A stretch of DNA of 5,804 bases from an uncultured Actinomycetes bacterium (GCA_903932705.1 CAIZHC010000037.1:1-5804); one strand, 5' to 3'. Positions 1-5,786 are shown, counted from the first letter of the stretch. Translations and numbers: made by a program. Notes: a model not told the origin generated them from the sequence alone.

Positions 1-690
1 AAGAAGCACAATTGCCCAGAAGAAGTCGTTGTAAATCCAGGTCGTCATCAAGACGCCAAGAGATGCGAGCGCTGGACGAAGCAGTGGCAAGATAATGCGG
101 AAAAAGTGGTTCCACACATTTGCACCGTCAACAAGAGCTGACTCTGAGATCTCTTTTGGAATTGTGCGCAAGTAGTTGGTCAAAACGAATGTGGCAAAGC
201 CCACCTGAATTGCTACGTGTACCAAGATCAATCCCAGCTGGGTGTCGTAGAGAAGTCCATTGCTGTTAATGAAATGTGGAACGTGAATCTTCAAGTAGAT
301 TCTAAAAAGCGGAATGAAGAGCAACTGAGGTGGGAGCAAATTACCTGCGGTAAAGAGCATCAACATAGGTACGCTGAATTTAGATTCATAACGGCTAAGT
401 ACGAATGCAATCATTGAAGCCAAGAACAAGGTCAGAACAACTGCAGGAACTGCGACCTCACATGAGTTGAGGAAGAAGAGCCACATTCTTGATTGAACGA
501 AGGCATGATAATAATTGGTAAATGTCAGGTGATTTGGCCATGACATTACGCCCTTCTTGATCACATCGTCATACGGTCTAAATGACTGCAAGATTGTGAA
601 GAAGATTGGGAGAACCCAAATAAGAGAGAATGCAGATAGAACTGCAATAGCGACGCGTTGGCCGGTTTTGCTTGTCTTGCCGGTAACCAT
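1..690 (-). CDS. Carbohydrate ABC transporter permease, MalG type (partial, 3' end beyond window)
   Basis: Inner-membrane subunit of a CUT1-family sugar importer. It would pair with the MalF-type subunit encoded just upstream and form half of the translocation channel. The frame is open from the ATG at 690 to the left edge, giving the first 230 residues; the family is usually about 270-300 long, so the last helix and C-terminus are missing. Hydrophobic helices lie near residues 12-34, 72-96, 105-127, 150-172 and 207-229. The cytoplasmic EAA loop that docks the ATPase is clear at about 180-206: ESALVDGA, then FFRIILPLLRP. The start is well supported. AAAGGA (704-699) precedes the ATG by 8 nt, and the ATG overlaps the upstream stop by one base (TAATG), so the two permeases are probably translationally coupled. 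The sugar transported cannot be named from this sequence. Confidence 0.93.
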   Translation of the reverse strand, partial: MVTGKTSKTGQRVAIAVLSAFSLIWVLPIFFTILQSFRPYDDVIKKGVMSWPNHLTFTNYYHAFVQSRMWLFFLNSCEVAVPAVVLTLFLASMIAFVLSRYESKFSVPMLMLFTAGNLLPPQLLFIPLFRIYLKIHVPHFINSNGLLYDTQLGLILVHVAIQVGFATFVLTNYLRTIPKEISESALVDGANVWNHFFRIILPLLRPALASLGVLMTTWIYNDFFWAIVLL

Positions 691-1640
691 TAGTCGTTTC
701 CTTTACTGAAGTTCTGATAGAGATAAACCATGATTGGGCCAAGACAGATCAGGAAGAGCAGCGTTGCATACGCAGAACCCCATCCAATACGAGTCGATTC
801 ACCTTGAATATTCTGATAAACCAGAACTCCAAGGGTCTGCAATCCGTTGGTGCCTCGGTTGATAATGAAGACCAAGTCGAAGGCGCGGAGTGATTCGATA
901 ATTGTTACAACAACAATGATGACGTTGACTGGGCGGAGAGAGGGCATGATCACGCGACGGAAGGTGTACCACTCGGTCGCACCATCGATAGCGGATGCTT
1001 CTCGGAGAGATGGATCAACAGATTTCATACCTGCTAAGTAAAGCAACATGATGTAACCGATATGTCGCCACGAAGCGATGAAGAGAACTACCCAGATATT
1101 CTTATGCGGATCGCCAATCCAAGAGATTGCGGTATCCGGATTGGTATCACCAAAGATCGCATTGAGTGCACCATCGGTACGAAATACGTTATCCCAGATG
1201 ATTCCTGTTACAGCCAGAGAGATAACCAGCGGTAGATAGAAAGAGGTCTGATAAAGCTGAGTTCCTTTGAGATTCTTATCAATGTAATAGGCGAGCAAAA
1301 TTCCGAGTGGGGTCGCGATGAGCGCGAATACCGCCAGCCAGAGAATGTTATTTCGGATTGCGATTGGCAAGTTATCGTCGAGTTGGAAGATCTGGCGATA
1401 GTTGGTGAAACCAACCCACTTAATATTTTTTAGCCCACCGATGCCATCCCAGAATGTGAATGAGAGGAGGATGGTGCAAATTGCGGGAACCCATACGAAG
1501 AGCACATGCAAGATTGTTGGAACACCAACGAATGCGCCGAGGGTTACACGATCGCTGCCACTGAAATTGTGGGAGCCCTTCTTCTTACCTTTTTTCGCCG
1601 GTACGGCAAGAGGTGCTTGTTCTTCTAGAACGCTGCTCAA
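690..1640 (-). CDS. Carbohydrate ABC transporter permease, MalF type
   Basis: Partner permease of the sugar importer, 316 residues, a normal length for the family. A basic, lysine-rich cytoplasmic N-terminus (residues 15-22) is followed by six hydrophobic helices near 34-60, 97-120, 130-152, 180-203, 238-260 and 286-308. The EAA loop between the fourth and fifth helices reads REASAIDGA, then FRRVIMPSLRP (about 213-237), the ATPase-docking signature of binding-protein-dependent permeases. The start is a TTG at 1640. An in-frame TAA lies directly before it, so no longer N-terminus is possible, and AAAAGGA sits 7 nt upstream. The gene lies 105 nt after the substrate-binding protein and overlaps the MalG-type gene by 1 nt. 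The absence of a large periplasmic P2-like insertion, unlike E. coli MalF, is typical of CUT1 permeases outside enterobacteria. Substrate is unknown. Confidence 0.94.
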   Translation of the reverse strand: MSSVLEEQAPLAVPAKKGKKKGSHNFSGSDRVTLGAFVGVPTILHVLFVWVPAICTILLSFTFWDGIGGLKNIKWVGFTNYRQIFQLDDNLPIAIRNNILWLAVFALIATPLGILLAYYIDKNLKGTQLYQTSFYLPLVISLAVTGIIWDNVFRTDGALNAIFGDTNPDTAISWIGDPHKNIWVVLFIASWRHIGYIMLLYLAGMKSVDPSLREASAIDGATEWYTFRRVIMPSLRPVNVIIVVVTIIESLRAFDLVFIINRGTNGLQTLGVLVYQNIQGESTRIGWGSAYATLLFLICLGPIMVYLYQNFSKGND

Positions 1641-1647
1641 TTATTTG

Positions 1648-1654
1648 TCCTTTT
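1648..1654 (-). promoter_or_regulatory. Ribosome binding site deciding the TTG start of the MalF-type gene
   Basis: On the minus strand AAAAGGA is followed by a 7-nt spacer and then TTG at 1640. With an in-frame TAA at 1643-1641 immediately before the TTG, this motif fixes the start at a non-ATG codon. The motif also lies inside a 7-codon in-frame mini-ORF (ATG at 1664 to the TAA). Confidence 0.75.
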
Positions 1655-1688
1655 CTTCGTTCATTACTAGACCAGACGAAAATGGAAT

Positions 1689-1717
1689 TTCCGCTGGCAG
1701 TAAAACTGCCAGCGGAA
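1689..1717 (-). promoter_or_regulatory. Intercistronic stem-loop between binding-protein and permease genes
   Basis: Perfect 12-bp inverted repeat, TTCCGCTGGCAG against CTGCCAGCGGAA, with a 5-nt loop (TTTTA when read on the minus strand). It begins 28 nt after the stop codon of the substrate-binding protein and ends 48 nt before the permease start. The sequence after the stem on the transcribed strand is ATTCCATTTTCG, so there is no continuous U-tract as in a strong intrinsic terminator. Known sugar-transport operons often carry a hairpin here that protects the binding-protein mRNA end or causes partial termination, lowering permease expression. That role is inferred by position; the hairpin itself is directly visible. 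There is no matching U-run on the plus strand either. Confidence 0.7.
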
Positions 1718-1745
1718 TCCCGTATTAGTACTGAACTTTTCCTGA

Positions 1746-3041
1746 CTATGCAGGAGGTAGAGCATCCCATTGTGCTTTGAGATTTGAAGCAATCGCCTTT
1801 GAATCTCCGCCTGTGAGGAACTTCTGAAGTGCTGGACCGAAGATTGGTCCGGCGAAGTCTGGGCGTGAATCGCGGTCGAAGAACTGTGCAACGTGCTTTG
1901 TGCTGTTGACCAACTTAACCTGAGATTGGATAAATGGATCTGAAGGCACTGATGAGTTCTTGTTAGCGAACAATCCTGGAGAGATTGCTTGGATGATTCC
2001 AGAGAACTTGGTTGAACCAATGAACTCCATCAAAGCTTCTGATGCAGGCAAGTTGGAAGCGGCTGTGGTTGAAGCCAAGACGCCATCGATAGGAGCATCG
2101 ATTGAGTCAGTTCCATTTGCTGCAGCAATGATTGGGAATGGAATCAAAGCGAGATCTGGATAGTCAGCCTTTGAGTAAAGACCAGAGGTGAATGAACCCA
2201 TGATGATCATGGCTGCCTTCTTCTGGATTACAAGCTTTCCTGCATCCTGATCGCCAAGATCTAGTGGGTGTGCGCTTGAGTATGGAAGCAATGACTTCCA
2301 TGCAGCGAATACCTTCTGAACGCGTGGGTCGGTCCAAGAAGCACGGCCTGCTGTGAGGTCCATGTGGAACTTGAAGCCATTGGTACGCATGTTGATGATG
2401 TCGAAGACACCCTGTGCTTCCCATCCACCCTTATCAGCCTGTGCAATTGGGACGAGTCCCTTTGACTTAAAGACCTTACAAGCGTTGATGAGGTCAGCAA
2501 TTGTCTTGATTGAAGCTGGGTTTACGCCAGCCTTCTTCCAGACAGACTTGCGGTAATGGATAGCCCATGGATACCAGTCAGTTGGAACCAAGTACTTCTT
2601 GCCATCTAGACCTGTTGAAGCTCCGGTGAAACCAGCGGTGTAGTTTGAGCCGATTTTCTTCCAGAGATCATCAATTGGGGTCAAGAGACCCTTTTCAGCG
2701 AAGAACTGCATACGGTATCCAGAGAACCAGTCAAAGACGTTATCTGGTGTGCCTTGGAGGTATGAGTTGATGTTATTTTGGAAGTTATTGTGATCTACAA
2801 CGTTAAGAGCAACGTTGATTCCTTCAGCCTTAGCGGCAGCTGTCCAAGCAGCATCTTGCTCTGGTCCAGGGCCATTCGAGTTGTTGGAACCGAAGCTAAC
2901 ATTGACTGTAGCAGCGCTAGCAGCTGATGCTCCAAGAGTTGAAGCTCCAACACCACCGACAGTTAATGCGGCAGCACCGGCAGCGGCACCCTTAAGTACG
3001 GAACGACGTGAAACCTCGTTCTCGGTAATGATCTCTTTCAT
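1746..3041 (-). CDS. Sugar ABC transporter substrate-binding protein with Tat-type signal peptide
   Basis: Extracytoplasmic solute-binding protein of the family 1 (UgpB/MalE-like) type, 431 residues, expected to capture a sugar and deliver it to the permeases encoded downstream. The N-terminus has a twin-arginine motif SRRSVLKG (residues 11-18), then an Ala/Gly-rich hydrophobic stretch and a likely AxA cleavage site near residue 43 or 44. No lipobox cysteine is present. The mature part has features usual for the family, such as the GKKYLVPTDWYPWAIHYRKS stretch and the DQDAGKLVIQKKAAMIIMGS stretch, the latter resembling the conserved 'F..GkaAM...G' region. The ATG at 3041 was chosen because AGGA precedes it by 5 nt and it puts the RR motif at a normal distance. 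A longer reading from TTG at 3104 has no ribosome site and would add residues unlike a signal peptide. The gene is first in the importer operon and is followed by a stem-loop. The ligand is unknown. Confidence 0.93.
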   Translation of the reverse strand: MKEIITENEVSRRSVLKGAAAGAAALTVGGVGASTLGASAASAATVNVSFGSNNSNGPGPEQDAAWTAAAKAEGINVALNVVDHNNFQNNINSYLQGTPDNVFDWFSGYRMQFFAEKGLLTPIDDLWKKIGSNYTAGFTGASTGLDGKKYLVPTDWYPWAIHYRKSVWKKAGVNPASIKTIADLINACKVFKSKGLVPIAQADKGGWEAQGVFDIINMRTNGFKFHMDLTAGRASWTDPRVQKVFAAWKSLLPYSSAHPLDLGDQDAGKLVIQKKAAMIIMGSFTSGLYSKADYPDLALIPFPIIAAANGTDSIDAPIDGVLASTTAASNLPASEALMEFIGSTKFSGIIQAISPGLFANKNSSVPSDPFIQSQVKLVNSTKHVAQFFDRDSRPDFAGPIFGPALQKFLTGGDSKAIASNLKAQWDALPPA

Positions 3042-3046
3042 GTTTT

Positions 3047-3050
3047 TCCT
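3047..3050 (-). promoter_or_regulatory. Ribosome binding site of the substrate-binding protein gene
   Basis: AGGA followed by a 5-nt spacer (AAAAC) and then ATG at 3041. It supports this start over the upstream in-frame TTG at 3104, which has no purine-rich motif at a suitable distance. Confidence 0.7.
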
Positions 3051-3073
3051 ATTCTCTTCAACAGAAGTTATTG

Positions 3074-3098
3074 AAAAACGACCCCACCTGCACAGGGG
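3074..3098 (-). terminator. Short G/C hairpin plus T-run in the operon leader (possible attenuator)
   Basis: On the minus strand CCCC (3098-3095) can pair with GGGG (3085-3082) across a 9-nt loop, followed by TCG and then five T (3078-3074). This resembles a weak intrinsic terminator, although the stem has only four base pairs. It lies 33-57 nt before the binding-protein start, inside the likely 5' leader. It might end transcripts from the zinc-ribbon gene, act as a leader attenuator, or be incidental. Confidence 0.25.
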
Positions 3099-3113
3099 AG
3101 ACAAGGAGAACCT

Positions 3114-3131
3114 AACCCCGGTAAAGGGGTT
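3114..3131 (-). promoter_or_regulatory. Leader stem-loop upstream of the sugar-transport operon
   Basis: AACCCC (3131-3126) pairs perfectly with GGGGTT (3119-3114) over a 6-nt loop (TTTACC) on the minus strand. It would lie in the 5' leader if transcription starts near 3138. Its GGGG arm could alternatively pair with the CCCC at 3098-3095, so this hairpin and the next one could be mutually exclusive. No regulatory RNA family is recognised; function is inference. Confidence 0.35.
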
Positions 3132-3144
3132 TTACAAGGAAATT

Positions 3145-3174
3145 TTGATAACAAAGAGATAACTAAAGAAGCAA
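3145..3174 (-). promoter_or_regulatory. Weak candidate promoter for the sugar-transport operon
   Basis: On the minus strand TTGCTT (3174-3169) and TATCAA (3150-3145) are separated by 18 nt, each an imperfect match to the -35 and -10 consensus (3/6 and 4/6). A start near 3138 would give a leader of about 97 nt containing both G/C hairpins. This is the best pair I found in the gap, but the match is weak and other A/T-rich words nearby could serve instead. Confidence 0.25.
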
Positions 3175-3180
3175 CCCCCG

Positions 3181-3206
3181 GGAAAGCGAGGCTGCCAGAA
3201 CTTTCC
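3181..3206 (-). other. Inverted repeat just after the zinc-ribbon gene
   Basis: GGAAAG (3206-3201) and CTTTCC (3186-3181) on the minus strand are complementary, with a 14-nt loop that itself contains the small dyad GGCAGCC. It begins 10 nt after the stop codon of the zinc-ribbon gene, where a terminator would be expected. It is followed by CGGGGGTTGC rather than a U-tract, so termination is not well supported. Confidence 0.3.
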
Positions 3207-3215
3207 TAGAAATAG

Positions 3216-3854
3216 CTAGTAACTAACCCCTTTAAATGGCCCAGAAACCAGCAAGGCGCCGCTAGAGTCCCGCAATTCCGCCAAGGTGACTTTGGTACCG
3301 ATTGGCATATCTTGCGCGCAAATACCGAGGTATCGAACGCTCTGATGCGGCTTCAAAGTGAGAGCAATCTTTGGCTGACAATAGTTTGAACCGTTGCCCA
3401 TGCGAGCTGGATCTGCCGGTGCGAACTTTTCACCCGAATCAGTGACCATATCTGGAATGGCATTTAGTACTTGTACGGCATCTGTCTTATTTTTAACATC
3501 AATATTGATATGACAGATGGCACCACGGCAGGTCATCGGATTTGAAGGCGAGACAACTGTCAATTTATAGATTGCACTCGAACCATTGTCTTTCGTGGTG
3601 TTCACATAATTGATGCCTAATTTAATTCCAGTGGCAGCGAAGAGAATGAGAAAAATACCAATCACTGAATTTCTTATTAAATGTCTAGAGATTGCATATT
3701 TAAGTTGACTGATAAAACTGGTGTCTTCATTCTTAGAACCAGGCGCTACAACGTCATCTATCACTTCCCCACAACTCTTGCAGTAGTAAGCCTCACGTGC
3801 GACCTTAGCGCCACATTTGGCACACAACATATGTGGAAGTTTTGCTTTGAACAT
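3216..3854 (-). CDS. Membrane protein with N-terminal zinc ribbon and Cys-containing extracytoplasmic domain
   Basis: Unnamed protein of 212 residues. A cytoplasmic zinc ribbon is formed by CAKC (residues 11-14) and CKSC (25-28). A polar linker leads to a basic stretch (KYAISRHLIRNS) and one hydrophobic helix at about 61-83, which by the positive-inside rule places the N-terminus in the cytoplasm. The remaining ~125 residues are outside and look beta-rich. They contain four cysteines (109, 114, 159, 179) that could form two disulfides. The layout resembles zinc-ribbon plus DUF4352-like immunoglobulin-fold proteins, but I cannot confirm that family. I chose the ATG at 3854 because a longer reading from 3977 would overlap the kinase gene by about 90 nt. 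A promoter whose -10 ends 6 nt before this ATG supports it. ATG at 3830, just before MLCAKC, is an alternative. Neither has a ribosome site. The function is unknown; its position suggests a possible link to the two-component pair. Confidence 0.8.
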   Translation of the reverse strand: MFKAKLPHMLCAKCGAKVAREAYYCKSCGEVIDDVVAPGSKNEDTSFISQLKYAISRHLIRNSVIGIFLILFAATGIKLGINYVNTTKDNGSSAIYKLTVVSPSNPMTCRGAICHINIDVKNKTDAVQVLNAIPDMVTDSGEKFAPADPARMGNGSNYCQPKIALTLKPHQSVRYLGICAQDMPIGTKVTLAELRDSSGALLVSGPFKGVSY

Positions 3855-3860
3855 GAAGTG

Positions 3861-3889
3861 ATTATCGCAGAGTGCGGTGTGAAAGTCAG
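3861..3889 (-). promoter_or_regulatory. Candidate extended -10 promoter giving a leaderless zinc-ribbon transcript
   Basis: On the minus strand CTGACT (3889-3884, 4/6 to TTGACA) is followed by a 17-nt spacer and GATAAT (3866-3861, 5/6 to TATAAT), preceded by the extended -10 element TGC (3869-3867). The -10 ends 6 nt before the ATG at 3854, so transcription would start at or next to the A of that codon. The gene has no Shine-Dalgarno motif, which fits leaderless translation as is common in actinobacteria. The -35 overlaps the last codons of the kinase gene (its TGA stop is part of the hexamer). Confidence 0.5.
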
Positions 3890-5106
3890 CCCGAGCTCTC
3901 GGGTCTTGAAAGTGGAAGCGTGATTTCAACTCGCACTCCCCCAAGTGAACTTCTCGAATAACTAAGATTTCCCTCATATCTATCTACGATGCTAGAGATG
4001 ATGCTTAGACCCAATCCCGTTCCATCCGCAGATCTCTCAGGTGAAAAGCGCTTTGATAGGCGGGTTTTATCAGGGAAATTCTCAAATCCAGGACCACCAT
4101 CTTCAACAACCAGAATCAATGAATCGTTACTCCGATCAAGTGCAACTCTCACGGGGGCATCTTTCGGAGTATGCCGCCTGATATTTGAGAAGAGATTGCC
4201 AATCATCCGGTCCATCAAAGCTTGATCCGAATACATAACGGAATCTTCTCTTGAAAGGTACTCCACTGAGCGTTCTGGATTGAGAGCCTGAATTACTTCA
4301 ATATGCCCTTTGATAATCAGATCTAGATTTACGGGGTTATGCGCAGGTTCCCTACTCTCACCAACCTCAGCTAGAAAGAGTAGATCTTTAATTATTGACT
4401 CCATCCGGAAGATCTCGTTTGAACTCTTCTCTAAATATCCTTGAACCTTTGTCGCGTCATCGCTCCTTCTTGCCAAATCTACATAGCCCTTGATGACGGT
4501 AAGCGGGGTGCGAAGTTCATGCGAGGCATCTCCCAAAAATTTCTGCATCGCATTTTTCTGTTGCGCAACTAATCGGCTCAATTGATTGAGCTTGCCATCT
4601 CTCCTAAAAACTATGAACGCAATTAAAACTGCAATGCCATCTGTGAGAACGATGAAGATTATTAGATCTCTGGTGAGAGTTGAGAGATCCGAGTTAATTG
4701 CGGTAAGTGATTCCGCAACCAGCAGTTTCTGGTTACTTGGCATCTGGAAAACCCGAATCCGTAAATCTTTTCCAAAGTTCATCTCAGAGTGCCGCGCTTG
4801 TGTCATCAGAGTTGTAGATGGCAGTGAGTCGACCGGTGGACCTGAGACAGTTAAATCAGTAACGCGATTTGCTTCAGTAATAAATTGCACAGTTACCGGA
4901 ATTGCAGAAACTTGAGCTAGATACTGTGCCACGGTGAGTGGATCTTCCTTTGTGCTCACTAAAGCTTTAATCTTGGAATTGAGCGAATCGTCAACTTGAT
5001 TAATCTGACTAGATTTATATTTTGAAATCGCAAAATATCCGATAGCTGATGTGGAGATTGTCAGTAAGAGAAATATCAGAGCGGTGACTCGGATGACGAG
5101 CTTCAT
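3886..5106 (-). CDS. Membrane sensor histidine kinase of a two-component system
   Basis: Sensor kinase of 406 residues that would autophosphorylate and pass the phosphate to the response regulator encoded just upstream. Helix 1 spans about residues 4-26 and helix 2 about 148-168, flanking an extracytoplasmic sensor region of roughly 120 residues of no recognised type. The dimerisation and phosphoacceptor domain carries SHELRTPL with His196. The ATP-binding domain shows the N box (NLFSNIRRHTP, Asn304 and Asn308), the G1 box (EDGGPG, Asp336), an F-box-like RLSKRF (349-354) and the G2 box (GTGLGLSI, 362-369). All key residues are present, so it should be active. Only about 28 residues separate helix 2 from His196, too few for a full HAMP domain. 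The ATG at 5106 overlaps the regulator's stop (ATGA), which indicates coupled translation. The signal is unknown. Confidence 0.95.
   Translation of the reverse strand: MKLVIRVTALIFLLLTISTSAIGYFAISKYKSSQINQVDDSLNSKIKALVSTKEDPLTVAQYLAQVSAIPVTVQFITEANRVTDLTVSGPPVDSLPSTTLMTQARHSEMNFGKDLRIRVFQMPSNQKLLVAESLTAINSDLSTLTRDLIIFIVLTDGIAVLIAFIVFRRDGKLNQLSRLVAQQKNAMQKFLGDASHELRTPLTVIKGYVDLARRSDDATKVQGYLEKSSNEIFRMESIIKDLLFLAEVGESREPAHNPVNLDLIIKGHIEVIQALNPERSVEYLSREDSVMYSDQALMDRMIGNLFSNIRRHTPKDAPVRVALDRSNDSLILVVEDGGPGFENFPDKTRLSKRFSPERSADGTGLGLSIISSIVDRYEGNLSYSRSSLGGVRVEITLPLSRPESSG
3890..3903. promoter_or_regulatory. Perfect dyad at the kinase 3' end, abutting the candidate -35
   Basis: CCCGAG and CTCGGG are separated by two bases (CCCGAGCTCTCGGG on the plus strand). 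The dyad is directly next to the -35 of the promoter for the zinc-ribbon gene. It could be an operator for a dimeric regulator, or a small hairpin at the end of the kinase mRNA (no U-tract follows). It lies within codons for the last kinase residues (about RPESSG), so coincidence of coding sequence is possible. Confidence 0.3.
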
Positions 5107-5786
5107 GCTCGTTCGACTATCTGAAATCCAACTCCTCGTACAGTCTTTATTCCTTCAAAGTTATTGCGATGCAATTTCTTACGAAGGTACGAGATGTAGG
5201 TTTCTACAACAGTTGAGTTATTTTCAAAATCAATTCCCCAGATGGCATTTAGCAGAGCATCCTTGCGAACTACCTTGTTCTTGCGCTCAATCAAAAAATG
5301 TAACAAATTATATTCAGTGGGAGAGAGCTCAATGACATCTTCCTCAAACATGACGAGATGTTGATCTAGGTCTATGGATATTGGTCCGCAGCGAAGATGG
5401 TTAGTAGTTTGATTTCCCTTGGTGCGACGTAATATTGCTTCAACGCGTAGCGCAAGCTCTTCGATGCTAAAAGGTTTTGTTACGTAATCATCTGCGCCGA
5501 CCCTAAAGCCTTGGTGGACATCATCTTTTTCGCGCCTAGCGCTCAAGAGAAGAGCAGGGGTTTGATCTCCGGCACTTCGTACCTTCTCCAAGAGCACCAA
5601 ACCATCGATTTTGGGCATATTGATGTCTAAAACGTAAAGATCGAATTTACGCTTTCTGATATGAGCCAGGGCATCTAGACCATCGACAGCCACTGTGACT
5701 TGGTAGCCCTCAAGTTCGAGCACATCTCCCACGAGCTCGCGCACGCCGGACTCATCGTCAACCACGAGAATCTGTGCCTTATTCAT
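5103..5786 (-). CDS. OmpR/PhoB-family response regulator
   Basis: DNA-binding response regulator of 227 residues, the normal size for the family, acting in the cytoplasm as the partner of the kinase encoded directly downstream. The receiver domain (about residues 4-117) has the acidic pair Asp10-Asp11, the phosphoacceptor Asp54 in LDINMPKIDG, Ser82 in LLSAR at the switch position and Lys104 in YVTKPF. The C-terminal winged helix (about 130-225) shows ELSPTEYNLLHFL, the recognition-helix region VVETYISYLRKKL and the wing IKTVRGVGFQIV. The ATG at 5786 is only 18 nt from the window edge. No strong ribosome site is visible (TTAGG is weak), and the promoter lies outside the window. The stop overlaps the kinase start by 4 nt (ATGA). 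The style resembles actinobacterial TrcR/PrrA-like regulators, but the target genes cannot be deduced. Confidence 0.96.
   Translation of the reverse strand: MNKAQILVVDDESGVRELVGDVLELEGYQVTVAVDGLDALAHIRKRKFDLYVLDINMPKIDGLVLLEKVRSAGDQTPALLLSARREKDDVHQGFRVGADDYVTKPFSIEELALRVEAILRRTKGNQTTNHLRCGPISIDLDQHLVMFEEDVIELSPTEYNLLHFLIERKNKVVRKDALLNAIWGIDFENNSTVVETYISYLRKKLHRNNFEGIKTVRGVGFQIVERA

Noticed and set aside
217..417. Plus-strand open frame of 66 codons
   Set aside because: It lies wholly opposite the MalG-type permease, which is open and well conserved across this stretch.
1402..1728. Plus-strand open frame of 108 codons over the MalF-type gene start
   Set aside because: Antisense shadow of a clear permease gene, with no recognisable domain and no support for expression.
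3042..3104. Longer N-terminus for the substrate-binding protein starting at TTG 3104
   Set aside because: No ribosome site, the added 21 residues would precede the Tat signal and bury the RR motif, and the ATG at 3041 has AGGA at a proper distance.
2815..3162. Plus-strand open frame of 115 codons across the binding-protein signal peptide and leader
   Set aside because: It is the antisense of an Ala-rich signal peptide (low in stops by composition), with no family resemblance.
3855..3977. Longer N-terminus for the zinc-ribbon protein starting at 3977
   Set aside because: It would overlap the end of the kinase gene by about 90 nt in another frame, and the extra residues look like an out-of-frame reading of the kinase ATPase end. 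A promoter signal just before 3854 fits the shorter form.
4586..4915. Plus-strand open frame of 109 codons opposite the kinase sensor region
   Set aside because: Shadow of the kinase frame; the kinase helices and motifs account for the sequence.
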